From Bacillus cereus (GTDB lineage Bacteria > Bacillota > Bacilli > Bacillales > Bacillaceae_G): 64,000 bases of DNA. The notes below the pieces were generated by a model. The model worked only from the letters and a program-made list of their open reading frames with translations, did not search any database and was not told where the DNA came from. Positions 1-8,653 of this stretch are shown one piece after another (positions within the stretch are counted from its first letter, which is position 1; the number at the start of each line of letters is the position of its first letter). The DNA lies in assembly GCF_025917685.1 (NCBI RefSeq), contig NZ_CP089518.1, forward strand, positions 3,349,001 through 3,413,000, read 5' to 3'. The position numbers and the translations under genes were made by a program.

Positions 1-83
1 TGTTTTGTTAACGTAAAACCACCAGGATGGGCACTCCCTATTCCGTAATAAGCTAGAAAATCGATGTATGTGTTTCGTTTCAT
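1..83 (-). CDS. SAM-dependent methyltransferase, N-terminal fragment
   Basis: Only the first 27 codons are in the window; the rest lies beyond base 1. An ATG at 83 follows a GGGAG ribosome site about 7 bases upstream. The peptide begins MKRNTYIDFLAYYGIGSAHP, which I recall as the start of a class I methyltransferase common in the B. cereus group. No SAM-binding motif is inside the window, so the family call rests on memory of this N-terminus. It is transcribed away from the oppA genes, whose terminator lies just upstream. Confidence 0.5.
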   Translation of the reverse strand, partial: MKRNTYIDFLAYYGIGSAHPGGFTLTK

Positions 84-133
84 GAAATTCTCCCTTTTTT
101 ATTTTATATATTCCAGGAAGGGAGAAAAGTGCA

Positions 134-159
134 TAAAAAAAAGGGCGCATCGCGCGCCC
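134..159 (-). terminator. terminator of first oppA
   Basis: A GC-rich stem (143-148 with 154-159, GGGCGC/GCGCCC, 5-base loop) is followed on the minus strand by a run of T. It lies 7 bases beyond the stop codon at 166. Confidence 0.9.
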
Positions 160-165
160 TCTCTC

Positions 166-1860
166 TTACTTATCTTCAGAAATATATGCCCATTTGTAGC
201 TATAATCTCCACCAACTGGGTGATGAATAATACCTTTTACTTTCGGTCTTTGAATAAGGGCATCACCACGTTGATATAACGGTGCAATTGCTGCATCTTC
301 AAGTAGCATTTTCTCAGCTTTTAGTAAGCTATCCCAACGCTCTTTCGTTTTCGTTAATAGCTCGCCTTTACCTTTTTCTACAATTTCATCATATTTCGGA
401 TTTGAGTATCCAGTTTGGTTATGAGGTCCATTTGTAACGAACATATCAATGAATGTCATTGGATCTAAGTAGTCAGGTCCCCAACCAGCGTAAGATAAAT
501 CATAATCTAGATCTGATTCTAATTTTAATTTTTGTTTAAACGGTTGATTTTTCAAATTCACTGTTAATCCTGGTAAGTTCTTCTCAAGCTCTCCTTTTAA
601 GAACTCCCCTACTTTTTTCGCATTATCGCTATCATAGTTTAATAGCTCTACAGTTACTTGCTCTTTTCCAAGTTCTTTTTTCGCTTTTTCCCAATGCTCT
701 TTTGCTTTTTTCACATCTGTTTTTAAAATATCTCCATTTTCTTTACGGAAGTCTTTTCCATCTGGACTCTTCGCAAATTCTTTTGGCACTAAGTAATCTG
801 CAGGTGTAGATCCGTCATTTAAAATAACATTCGTTAAACCTTTTTTATCATATGCCATCGCAATCGCTAAACGTAAATCTTTACTCTTTAACACTGTATC
901 TTGGCCACCACGTTTTTGGTTTAAACGTAAGAAGTACGTTGACGGTGTTTTTTGTGTAAAGAAGTCTGGATTTGATTTATATTTGTCAACCATTTCAGAT
1001 GCAAGTGCAGCACGATCGATTTGTCCACTTTCATATAAGTTTACACGTGTACCACTATCTTTTACTACGTTAAAGTTGATTTCTTCTAACTTAACTGTTT
1101 TATTATCCCAGTATTGTGCATTTTTCTTTAACTTCCAACCTTCTTCATGTTTCCAGTCTGTTAATGTAAATGGTCCGTTGTATAACGTTGTATCTGATTC
1201 TAAACCGTATTTTTCTCCTTTTTCTTTTACAAATTTTTCATTTAACGGATAGAATGTTCCGAATGAAGTTAATTCTACAAAGTAAGGAACTGGATTTTCT
1301 AATTCTACCTCTAATGTGTAATCATCTACAGCTTTTACACCTAACGTATCAAGTGGTGCTTTCCCATCATTAATTGCTTTTGCGTTCTTTAAATCAAACA
1401 TAATGTATGCATATTCCGCTGCTGTATTTTTATCTACCGCACGTTGCCAAGCAAACACGAAATCTTTCGCTGTTACAGGGTCTCCATTTGACCATTTCGC
1501 ATTTTTATTTAATGTGAATGTATATTTTTTACCATCATCACTCTTTTTATATGATTCAGCAACCCCTGGTGCTGCTTTATTATCTTTATCAAGTCGATAT
1601 AAACCTTCCATTACGTTGTTTAAAGCAAGAAACGATACTTGGTCTGTCGCTTTTGCTGAATCCATAGATGGAATCTCTTGAGTTTCTGTTAAATTAAGTA
1701 CTTGCTTTGCAGCTAATTTTCCGCCTTCTTTTTCGCCACTTTTCGGCGTTGTGCTTGCCTTCTCTTTATCCCCTGATCCAGAGCAAGCTGTTAATGCCAT
1801 ACTCATTACTAGAACTGGTGCTACAACAGCTGTTAATTTTGTCATCTTTTTTCTCTTCAT
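166..1860 (-). CDS. oppA: OppA-type oligopeptide-binding lipoprotein 1
   Basis: Extracellular solute-binding protein of a peptide ABC importer (SBP family 5), 564 residues. It has a lipoprotein signal: basic MKRKKM start, hydrophobic core, and lipobox LTAC with the lipidated Cys near residue 26, then a low-complexity Ser/Gly/Lys linker. The body carries the family's YxxxLxxxAKWSNGDPVTAKDFVFAWQR-like region near residues 115-140. The start is set by an AGGGTAC site before the ATG. It is the last of three tandem paralogs, each with its own promoter and terminator. No oppBCDF genes are adjacent, so it probably feeds a permease encoded elsewhere. Ligand unknown. Confidence 0.92.
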   Translation of the reverse strand: MKRKKMTKLTAVVAPVLVMSMALTACSGSGDKEKASTTPKSGEKEGGKLAAKQVLNLTETQEIPSMDSAKATDQVSFLALNNVMEGLYRLDKDNKAAPGVAESYKKSDDGKKYTFTLNKNAKWSNGDPVTAKDFVFAWQRAVDKNTAAEYAYIMFDLKNAKAINDGKAPLDTLGVKAVDDYTLEVELENPVPYFVELTSFGTFYPLNEKFVKEKGEKYGLESDTTLYNGPFTLTDWKHEEGWKLKKNAQYWDNKTVKLEEINFNVVKDSGTRVNLYESGQIDRAALASEMVDKYKSNPDFFTQKTPSTYFLRLNQKRGGQDTVLKSKDLRLAIAMAYDKKGLTNVILNDGSTPADYLVPKEFAKSPDGKDFRKENGDILKTDVKKAKEHWEKAKKELGKEQVTVELLNYDSDNAKKVGEFLKGELEKNLPGLTVNLKNQPFKQKLKLESDLDYDLSYAGWGPDYLDPMTFIDMFVTNGPHNQTGYSNPKYDEIVEKGKGELLTKTKERWDSLLKAEKMLLEDAAIAPLYQRGDALIQRPKVKGIIHHPVGGDYSYKWAYISEDK

Positions 1861-1922
1861 TTTTTTGTACCCTCCCCAATTATATGTACGATATTAACAT
1901 TTAGAGATTCTCTATTAACTTT

Positions 1923-1937
1923 CGTTATCAGAAAATT
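1923..1937 (-). promoter_or_regulatory. CodY-like box, oppA 1
   Basis: The minus strand reads AATTTTCTGATAACG, 12 of 15 matches to the CodY consensus AATTTTCWGAAAATT. It begins about 8 bases downstream of the predicted transcription start, a position expected to repress. Confidence 0.5.
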
Positions 1938-1950
1938 CTTATTAATTAAT

Positions 1951-1978
1951 ATTCTACTGTTTTTTCGAGTTTTGTAAA
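1951..1978 (-). promoter_or_regulatory. Sigma-A promoter of oppA 1
   Basis: Minus strand -35 TTTACA (1973-1978) and -10 TAGAAT (1951-1956) with a 16-base spacer. The same two hexamers and spacer occur before the other two oppA paralogs. Confidence 0.75.
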
Positions 1979-2253
1979 GTATTTTTGTAAATTTTCTAAA
2001 TATTTATTTTTTTATGATAGTAACTTGTTATTTTACTATTACTACTATATGAATTATCCCCCATCTACTATATGTAAACATCCCCATCCTTATTCTTCTC
2101 TATTGCTAATTTCTATATTTTCCTTATTCATATGAAATCTTTTACTATCATTTATCTTTCCAACCGTTGAATTTTATTCTAATATCCTACAGTAAACTTT
2201 AAAATGTGTCCTCAACGTTTCTCAAAAATTCAATAAGCCTTATCCTCCTTATA
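1979..2253. other. AT-rich intergenic region between oppA 1 and oppA 2
   Basis: No coding potential is seen. It holds a 23-base block (2054-2076) identical to 4188-4210 upstream of the second oppA. On the minus strand this block reads as a possible second promoter: TTTACA, 16 bases, TAATTC. Confidence 0.5.
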
Positions 2254-2300
2254 CTAAAAAAAGCATTTCAAAAGCATATTAACCACTTTTGAAATGCTTT
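2254..2300 (-). terminator. terminator of second oppA
   Basis: A 15-bp perfect stem (2260-2274 with 2286-2300) with an 11-base loop is followed by T residues on the minus strand. It sits directly after the stop codon at 2305. Confidence 0.9.
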
Positions 2301-2304
2301 CATA

Positions 2305-4020
2305 TTATTTCTTTCCGCCATCCTCAGTTACATACGCCCACTTAAAGCTATATTCTGGACTGATGTTGTGTTTCACAATTCCTTTGACATTCGGTTTCAT
2401 TACATATGATCTTCCTGTTTGATATAAAGGAACTAATCCAGCATCTTCTTCAAGGAATAATTTTTCTGCTTTTCCTAACGCTTCCCAACGTTTCTTCGGA
2501 TCAGACAGTAATTCATTACCTGCTTTTTGTACCATTTCATCGTATTTCGGGTTTGAATAACTCATTTGGTTATATGGGCTCTTCGATTCAAACATATCAA
2601 TAAACGTCATTGGATCCGCATAGTCTGGACTCCAACCTGCATAAGAAATTTCATAGTCTTGTGCTGATTCTAATTTTAATTTTTGTTTGAATGGTTGAAT
2701 TTTCGTGTTAATTGTTACACCTTTTAAATTCTTCTCAATTTGATCTTTTACATAATCAGCAATCTTTTTCGCAGTTCCATCATCATAGCTTAGTAATTCG
2801 ATTGTAACTTGATCTTTTCCAAGTTCTTTTTTCGCTTCTTCCCAAGCAGCTACGCCTTTTTTCAGATCGTATTTCAGACCATTTTTAAATGTATCTTGAT
2901 AATCTTTTCCATCCGGTCCTGCCGCAAGCCCTTTTGGAACCAATTGATCTGTTGCTTTTGATCCATTATTTAAAATAACGTTTGCTAAACCTTTTTTATC
3001 AACTGATAATGCAATTGCTTCACGAAGCTTTTTGCTCTTTAACGGTGTATCTTGTCCGTTACGCTTTTGATTTAAACGTAAGAAGAATGTACTTGATTCT
3101 GCATACTCACCGTATTCATCTTTATTCGATTTATATTTATCTACAAACTCTCCTGATAGTAGTGTGAAATCAATTGATCCTGTATCATATAAATTTACTT
3201 TCGTAGCAACTTCTTTTACTACACTATAATTAATTTCTTCTAATTTCACAGTCTTATTATCCCAATATTTGTCATTTTTCTTCAACTGCCATCCTTGTTC
3301 ATGTTTCCATGAGGACATAACGAATGGCCCGTTATACACCGTTGTATCTGCTTCTAAACCAAACTTATCTCCTTTTTCTTTTACAAACTTTTCATTTAAT
3401 GGATAGTATGACGGGAATGCTAATAAATTTAAGAAGTACGGTACCGGTTTTTCTAATTCTACTTCTAGCGTGTAATCATCTACCGCCTTCGCTCCTAATT
3501 CTGTTGCAGGTTTTTCTCCTTTATTAATCGCTTCTGCATTTTTTATATAGTAAGCAATAAATGCATATTCTGCAGCTGTATTTTTATCAAGTAAGCGCTG
3601 CCATCCGAACACGAAATCTTTTGCTGTTACAGGATCTCCATTTGACCATTTCGCATCTTTACGCAGTTTAAACGTATATTTTTTACCATCTTCGCTTTTC
3701 GTACTAGATTCTGCAGCAGCCGGAATAGGCTTATTATCTTTATCAAGACGATATAACCCTTCCATCGTGTTCCCTAAAATTTGTGCCCCTAAAGTATCAG
3801 TAGATTTAGAAGTGTCCATCGTCGGAATTTCTTGGTTTTCCGTACGATTTAATACTTGCTTCGCTGCATATTTAATATCAGATTTTTTTTCTTCCCCACT
3901 ATTAGATGTAGTAGTCGTTTTCTTTTCCCCACCTGATCCAGAGCATGCTGTCAATGCAACACTCATCGCTAAAACCGGCACTACAACCGCTGTTAACTTT
4001 TTCATCTTTTTTCTCTTCAT
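2305..4020 (-). CDS. oppA: OppA-type oligopeptide-binding lipoprotein 2
   Basis: Second solute-binding lipoprotein of the tandem array, 571 residues, closely similar to its neighbours over the whole length. Signal MKRKKMKKLTAVVVPVLAMS leads to lipobox LTAC, Cys near 26, then a Gly/Ser/Thr/Lys linker. The conserved WSNGDPVTAKDFVFGWQR-type region and C-terminal PEYSFKWAYVTED are present. The ATG follows an AGGGTATAAAA ribosome site. By eye it is nearer to paralog 3 than to paralog 1: both share the TMDxSKSTDT and GLYRLDKxNKPIPAAAESS stretches. It is expected to capture peptides at the outer membrane face for an Opp permease encoded elsewhere. Confidence 0.92.
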   Translation of the reverse strand: MKRKKMKKLTAVVVPVLAMSVALTACSGSGGEKKTTTTSNSGEEKKSDIKYAAKQVLNRTENQEIPTMDTSKSTDTLGAQILGNTMEGLYRLDKDNKPIPAAAESSTKSEDGKKYTFKLRKDAKWSNGDPVTAKDFVFGWQRLLDKNTAAEYAFIAYYIKNAEAINKGEKPATELGAKAVDDYTLEVELEKPVPYFLNLLAFPSYYPLNEKFVKEKGDKFGLEADTTVYNGPFVMSSWKHEQGWQLKKNDKYWDNKTVKLEEINYSVVKEVATKVNLYDTGSIDFTLLSGEFVDKYKSNKDEYGEYAESSTFFLRLNQKRNGQDTPLKSKKLREAIALSVDKKGLANVILNNGSKATDQLVPKGLAAGPDGKDYQDTFKNGLKYDLKKGVAAWEEAKKELGKDQVTIELLSYDDGTAKKIADYVKDQIEKNLKGVTINTKIQPFKQKLKLESAQDYEISYAGWSPDYADPMTFIDMFESKSPYNQMSYSNPKYDEMVQKAGNELLSDPKKRWEALGKAEKLFLEEDAGLVPLYQTGRSYVMKPNVKGIVKHNISPEYSFKWAYVTEDGGKK

Positions 4021-4083
4021 TTTTATACCCTCCCTAATTATATGTACATTACCAACCCTTGAGAGACCCCTTGTTAATGATTT

Positions 4084-4098
4084 ACTTTTCAGAAAATT
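4084..4098 (-). promoter_or_regulatory. CodY-like box, oppA 2
   Basis: The minus strand reads AATTTTCTGAAAAGT, 14 of 15 matches to the CodY consensus, starting about 7 bases after the predicted transcription start. Confidence 0.65.
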
Positions 4099-4110
4099 AT
4101 AACTAATGTT

Positions 4111-4138
4111 ATTCTACTCTTTTTTTCGCATTTGTAAA
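4111..4138 (-). promoter_or_regulatory. Sigma-A promoter of oppA 2
   Basis: Minus strand -35 TTTACA (4133-4138), 16-base spacer, -10 TAGAAT (4111-4116). Same architecture as the other two paralogs. Confidence 0.75.
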
Positions 4139-4272
4139 TAGTTTTATTTTAAATATTCTGATTTTTATCTTCATAATTTAGTATGATTTATCCCCCATCT
4201 ACTATATGTACATACTATACGCCTTGTTCTTCTCTATTTAACTGAACTAAAAATTAGTATTTTTAGCTCACT

Positions 4273-4317
4273 AAAAAAAGCATTTCAAAGTAGCTAAGCT
4301 ACTTTAAAATGCTTTTT
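4273..4317 (-). terminator. terminator of third oppA
   Basis: A long stem around the loop near 4295 (AAAGCATTT...AAATGCTTT with AGTAGC/GCTACT inside) with A/T runs on both flanks, just after the stop codon at 4326. Confidence 0.9.
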
Positions 4318-4325
4318 TAACTCTA

Positions 4326-6023
4326 TTATTTTTCAGTCACGTATGCCCACTTAAAGCTAAATTCTGGACTGATATTATGTTTTACTACACCTTTTACATT
4401 TGGTTGTAAAACATAAGAATCTCCACGTTGATATAAAGGTACAATCGCTACATCTTCTTCAAGTAATGTTTTTTCAGCTTTTCCTAACTCTTCCCAACGT
4501 TTCTTTGCATCGCTCATTAATTCCGTTCCAGCTTTTTTCACCATGCCGTCATATTTAGGGTCAGAGAAGCTCATTTGGTTATGAGAATGTCCAGTCTCAA
4601 ACATATCTAAGAACGTCATTGGATCTGCATAATCTGGATTCCAACCACCGTATGAAATATCATATTGTTGCTCAGATTCTAATTTTAGTTTTTGCTTAAA
4701 TGGTTGAAGTTTAATGTTAACTGTTACACCTTTTAAGTTCTTCTCAATTTGGTCCTTAATATATTCTCCAACTTTTTTCGCATTACCAGTATCATAGTTT
4801 AAGAATTCAATTGTAACTTGGTCTTTACCTAGCTCTTTTTTCGCTTCTTCCCAAGCTGCAGCAGCTTTTTTAGCATTTGGTTTTAAACCATTTTTAAAAG
4901 TTTCTTGGAAGTCTTTACCGTCTGGTCCAGTTGCTAAACCTTTTGGTACTAAGAAGTCAGCTTCTTTTGATCCATCATTTAAAATTACGTTTGCTAAATT
5001 CTTTTTATCAACTGATAGTGCAATTGCTTCACGTAGCTTTTTACTCTTTAATGGTGTATCTTGTCCATCACGTTTTTGGTTCATACGAATGAAATACGTA
5101 CTCACTTGTGAATATGTTCCGAATTCATCTTTCTTATTTCTATATTTATCTACGAACTCTCCAGTTAATAAAGCAAAGTCAACTTGACCGCTATCATATA
5201 AATTGATAAGAGTTGCTGGTTCTTTAACAACACTGAAGTTAACTTCTTCAAGTTTTACAGTCTTTTTATCCCAATATTGATCATTTTTCTTTAATTGCCA
5301 TCCTTGTTCATGCTTCCAATCTTTAAGAACGAACGGTCCATTATAAACTGTTGTATCAGACTCTATACCGAACTTCTCCCCTTTTTCTTTTACGAATTTT
5401 TCATTTAATGGGTAGTACGATGGGAATGCTACTAAGTTTAAGAAGTACGGTACCGCTTGCTCTAATTCAACTTCAAGCGTAAGATCATCTACCGCTTTCA
5501 CTCCTAATTCAGCTACAGGTTTTTCACCTTTATTAACCACTTCTGCATTTTTAATTGGGAATGCGATAAATGCATACTCAGCAGCTGTTTTTGGATCTAA
5601 TAGACGTTGCCAAGCATATACGAAATCTTTCGCCGTTACTGGATCTCCATTTGACCATTTTGCATCTTTACGTAGTTTAAATGTATATTTTTTACCATCT
5701 TCACTTTTCGTGCTAGATTCTGCTGCAGCTGGAATAGGCTTATTATTTTTATCAAGACGATATAATCCTTCCATCGTATTCCCTAGCATTTGTGAAGATA
5801 CTGTATCTGTTGATTTAGAAGAATCCATCGTTGGAATCTCTTGGTTTACTGTTCGATTCAACACTTGTTTTGCCGCTAATTTTCCCTCTGACTTGCTATC
5901 TCCACTTGAGTTTGTGCTTGTCTTTTTATCTCCGCCTGATGTAGAACATGCTGTTAGTGCCATGCTCATTGCTAAAACCGGTACTACAACTGCCGTTAGT
6001 TTTTTCATTTTTTTCTTTTTCAT
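4326..6023 (-). CDS. oppA: OppA-type oligopeptide-binding lipoprotein 3
   Basis: First gene of the tandem array in transcription order, 565 residues. The reading frame is open to 6062, but the ATG at 6023 is preceded by AGGGAGGGT at ideal spacing and opens a proper lipoprotein signal (MKKKKMKKLTAVVVPVLAMS, lipobox LTAC, Cys near 26). The mature part has the SBP family 5 signature WSNGDPVTAKDFVYAWQR near residue 120 and ends PEFSFKWAYVTEK like its paralogs. It likely delivers peptides to an Opp permease located elsewhere. Having three promoters and three terminators suggests separately tuned duplicates rather than an operon. Confidence 0.92.
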   Translation of the reverse strand: MKKKKMKKLTAVVVPVLAMSMALTACSTSGGDKKTSTNSSGDSKSEGKLAAKQVLNRTVNQEIPTMDSSKSTDTVSSQMLGNTMEGLYRLDKNNKPIPAAAESSTKSEDGKKYTFKLRKDAKWSNGDPVTAKDFVYAWQRLLDPKTAAEYAFIAFPIKNAEVVNKGEKPVAELGVKAVDDLTLEVELEQAVPYFLNLVAFPSYYPLNEKFVKEKGEKFGIESDTTVYNGPFVLKDWKHEQGWQLKKNDQYWDKKTVKLEEVNFSVVKEPATLINLYDSGQVDFALLTGEFVDKYRNKKDEFGTYSQVSTYFIRMNQKRDGQDTPLKSKKLREAIALSVDKKNLANVILNDGSKEADFLVPKGLATGPDGKDFQETFKNGLKPNAKKAAAAWEEAKKELGKDQVTIEFLNYDTGNAKKVGEYIKDQIEKNLKGVTVNIKLQPFKQKLKLESEQQYDISYGGWNPDYADPMTFLDMFETGHSHNQMSFSDPKYDGMVKKAGTELMSDAKKRWEELGKAEKTLLEEDVAIVPLYQRGDSYVLQPNVKGVVKHNISPEFSFKWAYVTEK

Positions 6024-6063
6024 TTTTTGTACCCTCCCTAATTCTAAACGATATCTAATCAAG

Positions 6064-6078
6064 AATTTTCTGATAATT
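6064..6078 (-). promoter_or_regulatory. CodY-like box, oppA 3
   Basis: The site is AATTTTCTGATAATT on the plus strand (AATTATCAGAAAATT on the minus strand), 14 of 15 to the CodY consensus. It lies about 40 bases into the predicted transcript, further in than at the other two paralogs, where only a degenerate box (around 6100-6114) occupies the equivalent place. Confidence 0.6.
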
Positions 6079-6122
6079 CTGTTTTTCTTTATATATTTAT
6101 CAGACGATTCTTACTAATTCTT

Positions 6123-6150
6123 ATTCTACTAATTTTTTAAAATTTGTAAA
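6123..6150 (-). promoter_or_regulatory. Sigma-A promoter of oppA 3
   Basis: Minus strand -35 TTTACA (6145-6150), 16-base spacer, -10 TAGAAT (6123-6128). Confidence 0.75.
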
Positions 6151-6347
6151 GTATTATTATTAAAAATTTTTAAAAAATTATTTTCTTACAGTAATATTCA
6201 TAAAAATTCCATATAATGTTCAAATTCTATTTCTCATTCATATAAATGTACCATTTTAATAGTCTTTATTATATTTACACATTAAATCTCTGTGAATTAT
6301 TGTTAATAAATAATGTATATTTTTAGAAACTCTTTTCCTACAAAAAT
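6151..6347. other. AT-rich spacer without recognised content
   Basis: This is the stretch between the oppA 3 promoter and the terminator of the dicarboxylate symporter. I see no reading frame with a ribosome site and no repeat. The 23-base block found upstream of oppA 1 and oppA 2 is absent here. Confidence 0.5.
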
Positions 6348-6376
6348 AAAAAAAGTCAGCAAGGCTGACTTTTTTT
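6348..6376 (-). terminator. terminator of dicarboxylate symporter
   Basis: Stem GTCAGC/GCTGAC (6355-6360 with 6364-6369), extended by A/T runs and overlapping the stop codon region at 6375. Confidence 0.88.
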
Positions 6377-7637
6377 ATCCGGCCATTTTCTCTTTTTTCA
6401 TTTCATCTAACACTCTCGTATACTTCTCATCATTGAATTCATTTTCGCTTTTTGCCACAACTACAGTCGCTACACCGTTACCAATTAAATTTACAATCGC
6501 TCTTGCTTCTGACATGAAACGATCTACACCCAATAAAAGTGCTAACCCTTCTAACGGGATAACATTCATCGCAGATAAAGTAGATGCTAGTACAATAAAT
6601 CCCCCGCCCGTTACTGCTGCTGCTCCTTTCGATGTAACTAATAAAATAGCTATTATAGTTAATTGTTGACCTAGTGAAAGATCGACGTGAAAGACTTGAG
6701 CTAAAAATATAGTAGCCATTGATAAATAAATCGTTGTTCCATCTAAGTTAAAAGAATAGCCTGTTGGAATGACTAAACCTACTACCGGCTTCGAACACCC
6801 GAAGTCTTCCATCTTTGTCATCATTCGCGGCAGTACTGATTCTGATGATGATGTCCCCAAAACAATAAGTAATTCTTCTTTAATATGCGCCAAATATTTC
6901 CACAAACTAAATTTATACAGTTTACAAATAAAATTTAAAACAATAAAAACAAATAATGCCATTGTCGCATATACGCAAATCATCAATTTACCAAGTGGAA
7001 TAAGTGTACTTAAACCATATTTACCAATTGTAAACGCCATTCCACCGAATGCTCCAACCGGTGCTAATTTCATTACAATTGATAAAATGTTAAAAAATAC
7101 TTTCGATAATCTTTCAAAAAAGTCGATAACAGGTTGTCCATTTTTCCCTAGCATCGTTAACCCTGCACCAAATAAAATGGAGAAGAATAACACTTGTAAT
7201 ATATCACCTTTTGCAAATGCCTCAAACATATTAGAAGGCACGATATGTAAAAAGAAGTCCATCCATTTCATTTCTTGCCCGCTTTGTACATATTGTGAAA
7301 CATCTCCGCCCTTTAACTTTGAAGGATCTAATCCATCTCCAGGACGTACGACATTCGCTACGATAATACCAATGACAAGAGCAAAAGTTGTAACAATCTC
7401 AAAATATAATAACGCTTTCCCACCAACTCGTCCTACCTTTTTCATACTTCCCATACTTGCAATACCAAGCACAATTGTTAAAAAGATGATTGGTGCAATG
7501 ACCATTTTTATCATATTAATGAACGTCTCACCAATTGGCTTCATTTGTTGTCCAACACTAGGCCAAATCGCTCCTACTGCAATACCACAAATAATTGCCA
7601 CAATAACTTGGAATGTTAAATTCTTTACAATTTTCAT
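6375..7637 (-). CDS. dctP: Dicarboxylate/amino acid:cation symporter
   Basis: Secondary transporter of the DAACS family (GltP/DctA), 420 residues, with multiple hydrophobic segments and two re-entrant hairpins. Family hallmarks are visible: the serine-rich loop LGTSSSESVLPRM near residue 270, the following GYSFNLDGTTIYLSMA near 300, and the C-terminal RAIVNLIGNGVATVVVAK near 385. The Asn-Leu-Asp-Gly-Thr and Asn-Leu-Ile-Gly-Asn segments form the substrate and cation sites. Its N-terminus closely resembles B. subtilis DctP (YdbH), a succinate/fumarate/malate importer. No DctSR-type regulator genes are adjacent. Substrate choice between C4-dicarboxylates and glutamate is inferred from that resemblance. 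Confidence 0.88.
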   Translation of the reverse strand: MKIVKNLTFQVIVAIICGIAVGAIWPSVGQQMKPIGETFINMIKMVIAPIIFLTIVLGIASMGSMKKVGRVGGKALLYFEIVTTFALVIGIIVANVVRPGDGLDPSKLKGGDVSQYVQSGQEMKWMDFFLHIVPSNMFEAFAKGDILQVLFFSILFGAGLTMLGKNGQPVIDFFERLSKVFFNILSIVMKLAPVGAFGGMAFTIGKYGLSTLIPLGKLMICVYATMALFVFIVLNFICKLYKFSLWKYLAHIKEELLIVLGTSSSESVLPRMMTKMEDFGCSKPVVGLVIPTGYSFNLDGTTIYLSMATIFLAQVFHVDLSLGQQLTIIAILLVTSKGAAAVTGGGFIVLASTLSAMNVIPLEGLALLLGVDRFMSEARAIVNLIGNGVATVVVAKSENEFNDEKYTRVLDEMKKEKMAG

Positions 7638-7812
7638 TTTTAATACTCCCCTGTTTCTTTCATTTCTCCCATACTATTTCTATCGATGACAATCATTTAT
7701 TATATATGATAGCCCCCTTGCTATTTAACTTGAACCCCTTTATTATGTTACACTATTATGTATAATTTTTAAATAGTATATAATAATTAAATATAAAAGT
7801 TATACTGTTAAA

Positions 7813-7842
7813 CAAAAAAGCCCACTAATTAAGTGGACTTTC
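7813..7842 (-). terminator. terminator of ABC-2 permease
   Basis: Imperfect stem (AAAGCCCAC...GTGGACTTT) beside A-rich and T-rich flanks, just after the permease stop codon at 7847. Confidence 0.7.
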
Positions 7843-7846
7843 TACT

Positions 7847-8653
7847 TTACAACGGCAAATCTCTCTTCCTAAACACTACAATTGCTAATATAAAAATACA
7901 TAGTGCTCCAACAGTTAAGCCTAAGCTTACTGGCCATATATTATATGTTCCTTCAACAATTTCTTTCGGACGAAACAATGTAAATAAAGATATATTTCTC
8001 ATCCATTCTAACTTATCACTTAATTTACCTACCATATCTAATACAAAAAATAAGATAGTTAAACTTGCTGAATAACTTAGTGCCTTTCTTTCGTCATTAC
8101 ATATACAAGAAAAGAAAAATGAATAAGCACTAACTACTAAAAATATTAGGCCTCCGACTACATTTATTTTTAAAAATAATTCTTTATTTAAATTATTATC
8201 TTTTAAAAACCATTCTGCACCTAATATACCAGCTACATAAGTAACAATTACAATAATTAATAGTCCCAATATGAGAACGGTAGCTTGCGTAATTGCAATT
8301 TTCACCCTGGATACAGGTGTTGCTAATAAATATGCCATCGCTCCTTTATCTACATGACGAGCAATTAAATGCGTTGCAACCGTGACGCAAAAAATTGTTA
8401 AAATGATAATAAACAATAGGCTATAATATTCACCAGCTAAAAAATCCATTACGTTTTGAATTGGACTCTCCATTCCAACGATTTTTTTTACACTATCAGG
8501 CATGCCACTTATTAATTCATTTAACCCTTTCGCTGAAACCATCGATGGGAATATCCAAATTAATAACCATAAATAAAGAGCTGCACCAGTAGCATAACTC
8601 AAAATACTTTTTTGCGTTTCTTTCAAACTAGCTAAAAATAATTGCTTATTCAT
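7847..8653 (-). CDS. ABC-2 type transporter permease
   Basis: Membrane subunit of an ABC exporter, 268 residues. Hydrophobic segments lie near residues 18-36, 75-95, 120-150, 165-188, 200-220 and 235-258, as in the ABC2_membrane family (six helices). Its start overlaps the end of the ATPase gene by 8 bases, so the two are translationally coupled and form one transporter. Substrate is not apparent. A TetR gene is divergent from the pair, which suggests drug, lipid or peptide efflux induced by a small ligand. Confidence 0.85.
   Translation of the reverse strand: MNKQLFLASLKETQKSILSYATGAALYLWLLIWIFPSMVSAKGLNELISGMPDSVKKIVGMESPIQNVMDFLAGEYYSLLFIIILTIFCVTVATHLIARHVDKGAMAYLLATPVSRVKIAITQATVLILGLLIIVIVTYVAGILGAEWFLKDNNLNKELFLKINVVGGLIFLVVSAYSFFFSCICNDERKALSYSASLTILFFVLDMVGKLSDKLEWMRNISLFTLFRPKEIVEGTYNIWPVSLGLTVGALCIFILAIVVFRKRDLPL

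Noticed and set aside
6769..7689. 306-codon open frame on the plus strand
   Set aside because: It is exactly antisense to the well-supported dicarboxylate symporter, has no ribosome site and no recognisable domain.
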